Assembly: GCF_024834055.1 (NCBI RefSeq) | Contig: NZ_JANUXZ010000004.1 | Location: 124,001-188,000, forward strand | Source of the DNA: Corynebacterium sp. ES2730-CONJ | Lineage (GTDB): Bacteria; Actinomycetota; Actinomycetes; Mycobacteriales; Mycobacteriaceae | Length of the DNA: 64,000 bases | Direction: 5' to 3' | Shown: in pieces, positions 33,681-43,434 of the stretch | Position numbering within the stretch: the stretch's first letter is position 1 | Layout: every line of letters starts with the position of its first letter | The notes under the pieces: generated by a model | Databases searched by the model: none | What the model was told of the DNA's origin: nothing | What the model saw: only the letters and a program-made list of their open reading frames with translations | Translations under genes and position numbers: made by a program

Positions 33681-33732
33681 AACTCCCCGCCGCTGCGCAT
33701 GGGTCACATCACGCAGCGGCGGGGAGTTTTTT
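33681..33732. terminator. Terminator of the amylopullulanase gene
   Basis: A 17-bp perfect stem (AACTCCCCGCCGCTGCG at 33681-33697 with 33712-33728), with T-runs on both sides. It lies 13 bp beyond the stop of the amylopullulanase and separates it from the small secreted protein. Confidence 0.85.
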
Positions 33733-33744
33733 ATCTAGCTATTC

Positions 33745-36700
33745 CTAGCGCCAACCGAAGAGTTGCCGTAGTGGGCTATGGGGATCGAGGGTGACTGATA
33801 CCAAGGCTGCAAGAATGCCGCCAAGGAGTGCCACAATTGGGACCCAGATCTTCCAGCCAGTTGGCCCAGCGGAGGAACCATCCTCTGCCGGTGGAGTAGG
33901 CTGTTTTGGCTCCTCGATCTTGACCGTTGCAGTCACAGGCACCGTGGTAGAGCCGTACTGCGCGAGGACCACGATATCGTGGGTACCCACTGGCGCATCT
34001 GGAGTGACGGAGAGCTCGCCGCGATCATTAATGGAATACCACGCGGGGGTAGAATCTGGCTTAGACCAGCTCACGGCTTCATCTGCATGAGCTACCCACT
34101 TGGTCTTATCCTTGATATCGGCCTTGAACTTTGGTGCCACGAGAACCTCGAGGGGAACCTCGGACGTAGAGCCGTCCTCAAAAGTCACCCGAACAAGTGG
34201 CTTGAGGATCTGACCAGCCAGATTTTCGTCATCGGCTACCGTGATCTTCATATCGCCGTTGTCCAGCAACTCCACGCTCACCGTGGAATCATTCGGCACG
34301 GTCACTTCCTGGATACGCAGCGCACTATCGCCTACCTTCGGAACTACAACGGATGTACCCGGTCGAGGAGCTGCGTTGATAGTCCATTTCGGATCGCTTG
34401 CGTGTGCCAAGGATTCCTTGAGGCTCACGCGTGCGTTGATATCCTCCTGAGATTGATCCGAGTATGTCACAGTAACGGTTACGGCAATGGAGTCGTCTCC
34501 CAGTTCGGCACCAGGACGTAGCTGCAATTCGCCGGTCTCAGTATTGATAGTGACCCACGAAGGGGCATTCTTGAGAGCAAACTGAGCGCCTTCGGGACTA
34601 TCCAGAACTGCCACAGTCGTAGATTGACCTGCAATAATCTCGATATTTTCATAACGCGGCTGGAATTTCTCTGCGTGAGCAATCGGCTGCACAGTGATCC
34701 TCATATCCACAACCTTTGTCGAGCCATCAACAAAACGCACGGTGACGTTGACCTGCTCGGTACCCTCACTCGTGCCGGTAACGCGGAGGCTGTGATCCGG
34801 TTGCACGGTGATATCGCTGTGTACAGCATCTGAGACAGTTACCTGCTCAATATTCTCAGTGCTACTTGGTGCAATATCGATGCTCTGGCCGTTGACAAGG
34901 GTGCTATCAGGATAATTCAGGTCACCAGCCGCGTCTGCGTGGTTGCCGGTTACTGTCACCGTGAGGGAAACCTCATCGACGCTGGCATCCTGATAGGTAA
35001 CCCTGACCTTGATAGCCACTGGGGCAATGTCCACCTGCGCACCCGGCGCGGCCTGAACTGTGCCACTGTCAGTGATACTCACCCACTCGGGAGCATCCAC
35101 GAGCTCATAGCTGGTGATTTCTTCGGCGCGGTCGGCTGGATCGATGTGGACCTCAGCACTCGCTGAACCAATACCACGGCTTACCGTCACGTCTTCCCAC
35201 GTGGGAGTGATCTGCTGATTGAGATAAGAACCTACATTTACTATCACTGGGACAGTCTTAGTGGATCCATCTGCAAACCGAGCGGTCACGGTAGTCTCAT
35301 AACGCTCAGCTGCGGTATCGGCAGGCGGGTTGACAACGAGTACTCCCTTGTCAGCAATACTGATCCACTCAGGGTGATCAGCCGGCAGGCTGAGATCAGT
35401 ATCATTCTCGTAATTCTCTGGAGATACCCGAACCTCACCGCTACCAGCCTTGATGCTGTGCTCTGGATAGGTCAGATCGGAAGCATCGGCTTGATTCTGG
35501 TTCACCTTCACCGTCACCTCAGCCTCATCAGTGCTGTTGTCGGTATAGGTGATCACCACCGTTGCGTTGACCTCACCTACTGGGATATCAGCGCCTGGTT
35601 GCGCTTCGAGCTGGCCGTGATCATTGACGCTCAACCACTGAGGAGCCCCATCTTTGAGGGCAAATCCTCGGATTGTGGCGGCCTGGTCGGAGATCACCGG
35701 ATCGAAGGTGACCTCTTGTTGTACCGCTTGGGTGCCACGAGCGACACTGAGCTCTGCATAGGACGGTTGGTATAGATCCGCAACTAAAGGTTGCGGGCTG
35801 ACAGTAACCGTGAACTGTATCTGGGTGGTCGTATAGTCTGCGAACTGAACGTCCACGGTAACCGGGTATTGCTCAGGGCTTACCGAGGCTGCAGGATTGA
35901 CAGTGACAATTCCAGTCTTCCCGTCAATGCTGACCCACTCAGGATGACCTGCAGCAAGCGTATAGGTGGTGCCAGGTATTGTCTTGCTGATTGCAGTCGT
36001 TCCTTCGGGACCGCCAGCTGTCACACTCACATCGTTATAACTGAGATCCTGGTTTTGATCGCTATCATTCGGCAAGACATTCACCGTTATATCGACTTCA
36101 TCTGTGGTGTCATCGATGTAGGTGACAGTGACCTTTGCTGTGACTTCGCCCACCTCGATATTCGCACCTGGTGCAGCGGATAGCTGCCCCTCATCATTGA
36201 TGGTCAACCAGTCAGGTGCACCGGCTTGAAGCTCGTAGCCGCGCACGCTTGCGTCTGGATCAATGAAGTAGGGCTCAAATCTAACCCCTTGGATCGCTGT
36301 GGCTGTACCGCGGACAACCTCGATCTTTTCCCATAGTGGGGTGTGGCGGTCGGCCAGGCCCTGAGCCTTATGATTCATCACCACGACCGTGCGGGCAGGG
36401 ATTGTGAGGTCCCCTTCAGTGGGATTCCACTGTACGTCCTTTATGCGCGGGTTGGCCTTGAGGATATCGGAGACAACAATTTCCTCACCTTTAAGATTGC
36501 CAATACGCACAGTACCGGCGTTCGGGGCAGCGTTGATGGCGACGACGACGCCAGCAAGGTTCTCGTCGATATCTTCGCCCTGACGGTCATCGATATGCAT
36601 GGTGATCATGCCATGTGGTCCCTTGGGGAAACTGATCTTTTGCTTGATCAGCTCTGTATCCCCTAGGTGCATCAGCTTGGTAGCCGACCGTAGCTGTAGC

Positions 36701-39700
36701 AATTCCTGAGCCAATTTATTGGACAGCTCAAGATCCGCAGGTGATGCTTTCAGCGCGGGGTTATTCAGCAGTGGGCGGTACTCATTCCACTTATCACCGT
36801 TCTTCTCCTCCGATGGCAGGCCGACGCCGAAATTGTGAGTCTGACCTGAGAGATCGAGTTTGTTGAAATGATCTCCGGCGTTATAGGAATCTCGATCAAG
36901 CGACTTCGAACGCATGAATTCCGTACCAGCGTGCCAGAATGCCGGAGACTGGCCTAATGTGACCGTTGCCAACTGCACGGTATTCATCAATACTCGATCC
37001 TCCATGGTGGTATCGAGCGGCAGCTGGAGCACGCTGAGATCATAAAGGGTTTGGTTATCGTGAGCATCAACATAGTTGACAGTATCGCCTGGGGTCAGAC
37101 CATAACCGACCTGTTGGCCGTCTAGGACGAGATCCCGGCCGAATTTACGGCCATCTTTAGAGTCGAATTCAAAATCAGCGAGGTTACCGGCCATGCCGAC
37201 CTTGATAATATCCTGCAAGTGCTCGAGGTGGCCTTCCCCCTTTTGCGGATGGCCATTCGGGGCGGTTACTAGACCAGTGCCGAAACCTTGTTCCGTCCCT
37301 TCGTGTCCGTGGACACCATTGCGCAATTTATCGTTGAAGGTACCGATATTGGTGCCGGAAAGGTTGCCTTGGATCGCTTGCGGGAAGCGTTGACCATCTT
37401 GTACTTCACCAAAATTCCAGCCCTCACCGTAGAGATAGATCCGGCTACCGTCGATTCCATCCTTTTCCTTGGTCAGGCCCTGAAGAGCCCGCTGCACAGC
37501 CTTGAGATTCTCGGCTGAGTGGTGGCCCATGAGGTCAAAGCGGAAACCGTCAATGCGATAATTCTTCGCCCAACTCAATACTGAGTCGATCATGAGCTTT
37601 TCCATGAATTTATGCTCGGTAGCGAGGTTATCGCAGCAGGTTGAGTTAGCTATAGATCCGTTCGGGTTGAGTCGGTGGTAATAGCCTGGAACAACTTTAT
37701 CTAAGACGCTGTATTCCCCAGTGCCTGCACCATAGGTGTGGTTATATACCTGATCACTAACGACGCGCAGATTCATACCAGCAAGTGCTTGCACCATGCT
37801 GCGGTATTCCTTAATGCGGCTGGGTGCTTGCGGATCGGAGGCGTAGGAGCCCTCAGGGGTCATATAGTGATACGGATCATAGCCCCAGTTGAAGCCATCG
37901 GTTTTCGCGGTAGCGGCCACAGCAGCTTGAGGTTGCTCGCTATCGGGTGCAGGATTGGCCTCAATAGCTGGCTGGTCCTGATTAACCTCAGGGATCGAGG
38001 CAATATCGTTGGTAGGAAGTAGGTGCACGGTATTTAGGCCAGCGTCGGCAAGCTGCTTGAGGTGCTTGACCGAGGCGGAATTCTTCTCGGTAAATGCTAG
38101 ATATTTACCACGATGTTCCGGCGACACTGTGTTATCAGCGATAGAGAAATCGCGAACATGGAGTTCGTAAATCATCTGGTCAGCGGGATTTGCCAAGCTG
38201 GGCACTTCTAGAGCGTCCCAGCCATCAGGCTTGAGTGCCGGATCATTCAGATCGACAATTACCGACTGCTGTGAATTCGGGGTCAAACCAATGGAATAGG
38301 GATCTGTAACCAACGTATCGGTAATCTCGTTATCCGTAGGATTCCATACCCGGACCTTATATTTATAGGCCCGGTTCTTCCATGAGGGATCACCCGTAAT
38401 GCTCCAGATACCCGTCGCATCGTCGTAGTCTAAATCGCGCGATTCGGTTGCCCCTACCCCTGTGCTATCGGGGTAGAGTTCCACGGACACCTGATGAGCA
38501 GTGGGAGCCCACAGCTTCAAGGTGGGGGTATCACCATTGAAGATAACGCCGAGCTGTTCCTGTAGCGCAGGTGCGAAAACAGCATCGATGACGCCAGGAA
38601 TTTGGACACCCGTGACATTGAGCGCCTCGGCTTGCTGCCCCTTTGCATAGACAGCGACTCCTAATCCACCGCCGAGCATAGTTTTGATCTTATCGGTTGT
38701 GACACTAGCGGGTACTCGGTAGCTTAAGTAGTCACGGATATAGGGATTTTGTTGCGCCAATTCTAATGAGAGGGCACCGAGCGATTCCAGATTGATGCTC
38801 TCGGCTTGAGCGCCGTCCTTTGTTGAGGCACCTGTTCCGCCCTTCACAACGGCTTGGCCGTCACTAACGCTAATAAGATCAACGCTGACCTCGAGAGCAT
38901 TGCGGCCCTCGAGAAGAGCTGGTGGTAGCGCTATGGTGCGCTCATCCAACCAGATCGCGCTGCGATCTTTCTGCTCCAAGGAGCCACGATCGAGCAGTTC
39001 AGTGCTGAGAGTATTCGATTCGTCATTCCAGATGAACCGTGGATATTTATCGGCTTTACCCTCAAAGTTCAGTTTATAGTTACCGCTGCCGTCGCCGAAG
39101 CTGGTGTCCCACGTGCGGTTATAGGCCACTTTGAACTCGTAGTTACCGGCAGGGATTGCCTTCGATTCAAACTCGTAGGTATGCTCACCGGTTCGAGTCA
39201 TCAGTGAGTTGAGGCAAGCTGGCCCCCAGTTGCCGTATTCGTTACCGCTGAGATCTCCCTGCGAACCACGAGGGCACTCTAAGGCGCCGCCGAAAGTGCC
39301 CGGCAAAGTGATGGCTGGGTGCTCGACAGTATTAAAGAACTCATGAGTGACGTTGTTATAGAAGAAGGTTACGTCCTCTTCGCTGGTGAGAGAGAATTTA
39401 ACGTCTGATCCATTCGGGGTGCTCTCGTCGGTGGTGGCGGAATTCTTGCCGTAGTTCTCCTTCCAATCTCCACCCACAGCGATCTTGTATTTGTGATCAC
39501 CTTGGGCGACAGGGACGGTCAGAGTAGACCAGTCAGAGCCCGCAACGCGAATAAGCTTCATCTTTTCACAAGACGGCATCCAGTCAGATCCGCAGAGAGC
39601 GGCAGTGAAGGAGCCAGCCACCGCTGGTCCGAAAGGTTCAATCTCGGTGCCAGGAACGGCAAGATCTTGCCCCACGACACCCCACCCGGAGGAGGCCGTC

Positions 39701-42129
39701 TTATTACCGTCCGCATCGACAGTCACCGTGCGGTATTCCACCACAGTACCTGGCTCGAGTGCGGAAACATTGTGGTATACCATAGCGCGAGCACCAGTGG
39801 CGGTACCAAGCTTGTTCCAGTCAGTATCACCCTGGATACGCCACGCGAAGGAGGTTTCAGACCAGCTATCTCCCGAAATATCGGTTCCGATAGGTGCTAG
39901 ACCCTCAAGGGCGTGGCCTTTAACCGTAAGGCCACCAGTCACGGAACCAGATACCTGCTTTTGTGCCTTATAGACACTAGCGGATAGTCCAGGAACTTCG
40001 ATCTCCACTGCCCCATCGGCGCCGGTATTGAGAGTATCGGGACCGTTGCCGTAGATCTTCGTCAGCGTGGCATCTTTGCTGAGAGCCTTTGGAGACACCG
40101 TCTGGGCGCTCGCACTATTGTTCAGCGCGACGAGGTACTCAACTTTTTCATCAGTATCAATGCGGCTAAAGGCATAGACACCTGGGCCACTGCTCTTCCA
40201 ACGCTCAATTTGGGCGCCTTCGCGCAGAGCTTTGTGCTCCCGACGCAGTTCAGCTAGTGCCTTGATGTGCTGGTAGAGTCCCGCGTTTTCGTCAAAATGA
40301 TCGCCATCGCCAAAGGTACTGCCATCTAAGAGCTTTTCACTCTTCACGTCTACAACTTGGGTAGCGAACATATCTTGGCGGGCTTCTTTGTCACCACCGT
40401 TACCGATGAATCCTTGCTCATCGCCATAGTAGACAACAGGTTGTCCGCGGGTTAGGAACATCGTCGAGTGCGCTAACTCAGAGCGCTTGAGCGGATTATC
40501 GGTTGAGCTGAGGAAGGAACCAATACGCCCCATATCGTGATTGCCGAGGAAAGTAGGCAGCACGCTGGCATCTGAGTGCTCAGTAATATAGTGGGCATCA
40601 TCTCTAAAAAGCCCCGCCAAGGATTCGGTGGAGGCACCAGATGCAAAGTCCTTAACACGGTTCTGGAAACCGAAGTCTAGGACAGCATCCATATCGCTTT
40701 CGCGCATATAGCGAGCGAGCTTGTCGGCTTCCCGATCATAGGCTTCGCCGAACATGAAGAAATCGCTGCGTCCAGTCTGAGCAGCATGCTCTTTAATACG
40801 TTTGGTCCATTCCTTCCAGAATTCGAAATTCACGTGCTTGGCGGTATCGATACGGAAACCGTCAAGGCCAGCGTCAACCCAGGCGCTGTAAATCTCGGTC
40901 ATACCGTCAACCACTTTTGGATGTTCAGTGAAGAGATCATCCAGGTTAGCGAAATCACCGTAGATATCGTCTTCACCCGAGGAATTGAAATCTACGTTAC
41001 CTCGGTTGTGGTAATAGGTCGGATCATTGAGCCAGTCGGGAACCAGAGTGATGGAATCATCACGGCTGAGGGTAAAAGGGAAAGAATCCTGATTAAGTTC
41101 GGGGAACGCTTTGCCCGTGCCCACGTAATCACTAAGTGTAAAGGGCTGGCCCTGAGCATCTTTATAGGGGTGATCGGCGAGGTTCATATAGGTCTTGCCC
41201 GCGGACCCATTACCCCCGGCAAGCTGGATGATATCGGCAGTGTGGTTGACCACGATATCGAAGTAGACCTTCATACCCCTATTATGAGCGGCAGCGATCA
41301 GCTGCTTCATCTCGTCGTTGGTACCTAGATGAGGGTCGATCTGGGTGAAATCGGTGATCCAATAGCCATGATATCCAGCGGTAGCCTGATCACCTTCGCC
41401 CTGCACTGCCCGGTTCTTAAAGCTGGGGCTGAGCCACAAAGCTGTTGTTCCTAGCCCTGCTATATAGTCGATCTTGTCAATGAGGCCCTTCAGGTCGCCG
41501 CCGTGGTAGAAGCCTTTGGAGGTGGGGTCAAAGCCGTGGTTGAGGCGATTATCTTCGCCGTCAATGAGGCCACGATCATTCGAGGGGTCACCATTATTGA
41601 AGCGATCCGCGAGAACAAAGTAGAAATTCTTTCCAGCATTCTCATTGCGGTACGGCTTTCCGACGATCTCACGGTCGGTGTCTCGATAATTCTGAACAGT
41701 CTCGCTATTCTCCGCGAACCCTTGAGGGGCTCGAATTCCCACATGTTTAGTTGTGGGATCAAAACTAACTTCCAGAGTGGTAGGCGCTGCCAGCTTAAGC
41801 TCTACGTTCTTATCGGTGCCACCGGAAGGAATACCGTAGCTGTTGCTCCAATTACCATCTAGTACAATCTTGAATTCACTTTTACCTGCCGGAAAGTCGA
41901 TCCGTTTGGTGTAGTGATCTCCTTTGCGCTCCATTTGAGTATTGGGGCATGTTTCGGCCCAGTTCTTGGCGCAACCAGCTTGTTCTTGAAAATCTCCAGC
42001 TACTACCGCTGATGCGAGGTCCGTCGCATGAGCTGCTGGAATGAGCGATTCTTCTCCTACTACTTTGGCACCTTGGGCTATTAAGCTCACAGCAGCCACG
42101 GTAGTGAGGATGATGCGTGTTTTACTCAT
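33745..42129 (-). CDS. Giant surface amylopullulanase: alpha-amylase plus pullulanase plus Ig/Rib-type repeats and C-terminal anchor
   Basis: About 2,794 residues. Order: signal peptide (ends AAHA, ~35); a starch-binding X25-like module (~45-130); a GH13 alpha-amylase with VNHTAD, DGFRIDTAKH, FGEAYD and GNHDMGR (~170-740), all three catalytic acids present; two further X25-like modules (~840-1040); a pullulanase N-type region and CBM48-like domain (~1050-1305); a GH13 pullulanase with FNWGYDP, DGFRFDLMGHH, YGEGWNFG and DAHDNQ (~1325-1925); nine 75-100-residue Ig/Rib-type repeats in two alternating kinds (~1925-2750); and a C-terminal hydrophobic helix with a short basic tail. It should cut alpha-1,4 and alpha-1,6 bonds of starch or glycogen at the cell surface. 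No LPxTG. ATG 42129 is preferred over the in-frame 42150 because AGAGAGA precedes it and the signal peptide then fits. A terminator follows. Confidence 0.9.
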   Translation of the reverse strand: MSKTRIILTTVAAVSLIAQGAKVVGEESLIPAAHATDLASAVVAGDFQEQAGCAKNWAETCPNTQMERKGDHYTKRIDFPAGKSEFKIVLDGNWSNSYGIPSGGTDKNVELKLAAPTTLEVSFDPTTKHVGIRAPQGFAENSETVQNYRDTDREIVGKPYRNENAGKNFYFVLADRFNNGDPSNDRGLIDGEDNRLNHGFDPTSKGFYHGGDLKGLIDKIDYIAGLGTTALWLSPSFKNRAVQGEGDQATAGYHGYWITDFTQIDPHLGTNDEMKQLIAAAHNRGMKVYFDIVVNHTADIIQLAGGNGSAGKTYMNLADHPYKDAQGQPFTLSDYVGTGKAFPELNQDSFPFTLSRDDSITLVPDWLNDPTYYHNRGNVDFNSSGEDDIYGDFANLDDLFTEHPKVVDGMTEIYSAWVDAGLDGFRIDTAKHVNFEFWKEWTKRIKEHAAQTGRSDFFMFGEAYDREADKLARYMRESDMDAVLDFGFQNRVKDFASGASTESLAGLFRDDAHYITEHSDASVLPTFLGNHDMGRIGSFLSSTDNPLKRSELAHSTMFLTRGQPVVYYGDEQGFIGNGGDKEARQDMFATQVVDVKSEKLLDGSTFGDGDHFDENAGLYQHIKALAELRREHKALREGAQIERWKSSGPGVYAFSRIDTDEKVEYLVALNNSASAQTVSPKALSKDATLTKIYGNGPDTLNTGADGAVEIEVPGLSASVYKAQKQVSGSVTGGLTVKGHALEGLAPIGTDISGDSWSETSFAWRIQGDTDWNKLGTATGARAMVYHNVSALEPGTVVEYRTVTVDADGNKTASSGWGVVGQDLAVPGTEIEPFGPAVAGSFTAALCGSDWMPSCEKMKLIRVAGSDWSTLTVPVAQGDHKYKIAVGGDWKENYGKNSATTDESTPNGSDVKFSLTSEEDVTFFYNNVTHEFFNTVEHPAITLPGTFGGALECPRGSQGDLSGNEYGNWGPACLNSLMTRTGEHTYEFESKAIPAGNYEFKVAYNRTWDTSFGDGSGNYKLNFEGKADKYPRFIWNDESNTLSTELLDRGSLEQKDRSAIWLDERTIALPPALLEGRNALEVSVDLISVSDGQAVVKGGTGASTKDGAQAESINLESLGALSLELAQQNPYIRDYLSYRVPASVTTDKIKTMLGGGLGVAVYAKGQQAEALNVTGVQIPGVIDAVFAPALQEQLGVIFNGDTPTLKLWAPTAHQVSVELYPDSTGVGATESRDLDYDDATGIWSITGDPSWKNRAYKYKVRVWNPTDNEITDTLVTDPYSIGLTPNSQQSVIVDLNDPALKPDGWDALEVPSLANPADQMIYELHVRDFSIADNTVSPEHRGKYLAFTEKNSASVKHLKQLADAGLNTVHLLPTNDIASIPEVNQDQPAIEANPAPDSEQPQAAVAATAKTDGFNWGYDPYHYMTPEGSYASDPQAPSRIKEYRSMVQALAGMNLRVVSDQVYNHTYGAGTGEYSVLDKVVPGYYHRLNPNGSIANSTCCDNLATEHKFMEKLMIDSVLSWAKNYRIDGFRFDLMGHHSAENLKAVQRALQGLTKEKDGIDGSRIYLYGEGWNFGEVQDGQRFPQAIQGNLSGTNIGTFNDKLRNGVHGHEGTEQGFGTGLVTAPNGHPQKGEGHLEHLQDIIKVGMAGNLADFEFDSKDGRKFGRDLVLDGQQVGYGLTPGDTVNYVDAHDNQTLYDLSVLQLPLDTTMEDRVLMNTVQLATVTLGQSPAFWHAGTEFMRSKSLDRDSYNAGDHFNKLDLSGQTHNFGVGLPSEEKNGDKWNEYRPLLNNPALKASPADLELSNKLAQELLQLRSATKLMHLGDTELIKQKISFPKGPHGMITMHIDDRQGEDIDENLAGVVVAINAAPNAGTVRIGNLKGEEIVVSDILKANPRIKDVQWNPTEGDLTIPARTVVVMNHKAQGLADRHTPLWEKIEVVRGTATAIQGVRFEPYFIDPDASVRGYELQAGAPDWLTINDEGQLSAAPGANIEVGEVTAKVTVTYIDDTTDEVDITVNVLPNDSDQNQDLSYNDVSVTAGGPEGTTAISKTIPGTTYTLAAGHPEWVSIDGKTGIVTVNPAASVSPEQYPVTVDVQFADYTTTQIQFTVTVSPQPLVADLYQPSYAELSVARGTQAVQQEVTFDPVISDQAATIRGFALKDGAPQWLSVNDHGQLEAQPGADIPVGEVNATVVITYTDNSTDEAEVTVKVNQNQADASDLTYPEHSIKAGSGEVRVSPENYENDTDLSLPADHPEWISIADKGVLVVNPPADTAAERYETTVTARFADGSTKTVPVIVNVGSYLNQQITPTWEDVTVSRGIGSASAEVHIDPADRAEEITSYELVDAPEWVSITDSGTVQAAPGAQVDIAPVAIKVRVTYQDASVDEVSLTVTVTGNHADAAGDLNYPDSTLVNGQSIDIAPSSTENIEQVTVSDAVHSDITVQPDHSLRVTGTSEGTEQVNVTVRFVDGSTKVVDMRITVQPIAHAEKFQPRYENIEIIAGQSTTVAVLDSPEGAQFALKNAPSWVTINTETGELQLRPGAELGDDSIAVTVTVTYSDQSQEDINARVSLKESLAHASDPKWTINAAPRPGTSVVVPKVGDSALRIQEVTVPNDSTVSVELLDNGDMKITVADDENLAGQILKPLVRVTFEDGSTSEVPLEVLVAPKFKADIKDKTKWVAHADEAVSWSKPDSTPAWYSINDRGELSVTPDAPVGTHDIVVLAQYGSTTVPVTATVKIEEPKQPTPPAEDGSSAGPTGWKIWVPIVALLGGILAALVSVTLDPHSPLRQLFGWR
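33820..36370 (-). repeat. Nine alternating Ig/Rib-type protein repeats in the amylopullulanase
   Basis: Protein-level repeats inside the gene above. Type A units (four) begin with P-x-[WY]-E-x-[IV]-x-V-x-R/A-G, contain [AG]APxW[LV][ST][IV] and a GxL-x-A-x-PGA turn, and end in VTVTYxDxSxDE. Type B units (four) begin with a Y-[NP]-x-[DH] segment, contain HPEW[IV]SI-like strands and end with a F-x-D-[GY]-[ST]-T-x-x-V pattern. A linker ending in SDL/GDL joins A to B, giving a ~185-residue AB super-repeat four times plus a last partial unit. Confidence 0.7.
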
Positions 42130-42150
42130 CAACCATCTCTCTCTAGCCAT

Positions 42151-43434
42151 GAATACGAATGTTATATAGAACCTAAAATGAACCCTAGTGTTATGGCTCG
42201 CACCCAGCCAAATAAAGTTAACTAGATCTCATCGGAAAGAGTTTTGTCAGCATTGGATAGTCAAATTTTATGATGCGACGAAGCGTTTCAATACCGAGCT
42301 AGACGCCTGGAGCCAATGAATATATCGTACCTAGCATGTACTTTTAAGGAAGAAAGCAATACGCACAGGAAGTCTTCTGTTATGGAAAATACGCACTGGT
42401 TAAGTGTTTTCGATTGACGAGGAGATTATCAGTGCAATAGGTCTTCTTGAGGCATTCTGAGGTTGATTAAAGGCTCTTAAAAGGCAAAGGGGATAATCAA
42501 AGACCACCATCTTCCGGCGGGATATGACGGTGTCGACGGCAGGTTCAAAAGTCTAGAGACACGTATCCGTTGCGGCGCCTTTTACCGTACTAGCGCTAGG
42601 GCTGGAAAAGCAGGGATCTTATTAACTGGCCTTTACTCCAGCTCCATGATTTCACATCGACTGTGTAGGTATCAATCTGGAAGTGGGACGGCCCATTGGG
42701 GTCGATATATTTTCCTCCACCATCTGAAACACCATACATATAGTTTAAGATCGAGCTTCCATATTTGGTGTGGAAAGCATGGGGATTATCCTCCTTTTCC
42801 AAAGATATATGAGCCAAAAAGTAGCGGTTTCTTGTGAAAGGACGCGGAAATTGCGTATCACAGAATCTGCGACACAGGACAAAGTGGTCAACGGTCTGAA
42901 TCGTCGCACAATCGGCGGATGTGCGTAAGGGGTCATGCGGCCTTCGCCTATCTGCCAAATTTTCACCTCCATGATGACACGGCAGTCTTTGGATACAGAC
43001 AGTGACCAGGAGCACCAGGGAGTGCTAGCGCTCTACTACCAGGAGTTGGACCGCTCTATCATTATGACGCTAGCCACAGATTAGGGGCTTCAATCGAGAA
43101 TCAGCAATGAGAGGCCTCTGGAGTTTTTCCATCACTGTAAACCCTAAGCCTCCCTGTGTACAGTGGGTTTTGGTAATCTCTGCGTTGGAGCAGGCAAAGC
43201 TCCTTTCGAGGATCTTACGACCAGATCTCGCTTGTTTGTTTACTCAAGAGTCGAGAAAGGGTTCCGGGAGAGCTGATCTGTTAGTCCAGCTTGCTATTTA
43301 ACCCTCGGAAGGTGAACTCTTGAGTCTCGGCCAACACAATCCCATTGGCCTCACCTATCAAGCACCTCAGAGCAATGAAGTCGTGGAACGCTATTGAGCA
43401 GGTTCTTCTGCTAGCGCCCACAACCACTCAGCTA
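42151..43434. other. About 1.28 kb between the two repeat-protein genes, no confident gene
   Basis: Long for this otherwise compact genome. Just upstream of the amylopullulanase an A/T-rich TTCTATATAAC (minus strand, near 42165) may hold its -10 box. One minus-strand frame (42596-43015) is open and is listed separately with low confidence. The rest shows no motif, tRNA or transposase remnant that I can recognise. Confidence 0.4.
42596..43015 (-). CDS. Possible orphan or decayed protein, unknown
   Basis: An open frame of 139 codons. The C-terminal ~70 residues (from HISLEKEDNPHAFH to SWSKGQLIRSLLFQP) look protein-like, with mixed polar and aromatic residues, while the N-terminal part is Cys/Arg-rich and looks non-coding. 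A second minus-strand frame (42745-42972) overlaps the same stretch, so a frameshifted remnant of one gene is possible. No RBS and no recognisable domain. Confidence 0.2.
   Translation of the reverse strand: MLLVTVCIQRLPCHHGGENLADRRRPHDPLRTSADCATIQTVDHFVLCRRFCDTQFPRPFTRNRYFLAHISLEKEDNPHAFHTKYGSSILNYMYGVSDGGGKYIDPNGPSHFQIDTYTVDVKSWSWSKGQLIRSLLFQP

Noticed and set aside
36343..36666. Plus-strand frames inside the amylopullulanase gene (here and elsewhere within 33745-42129)
   Set aside because: All lie opposite a single uninterrupted frame that carries clear enzymatic motifs; they are shadows.
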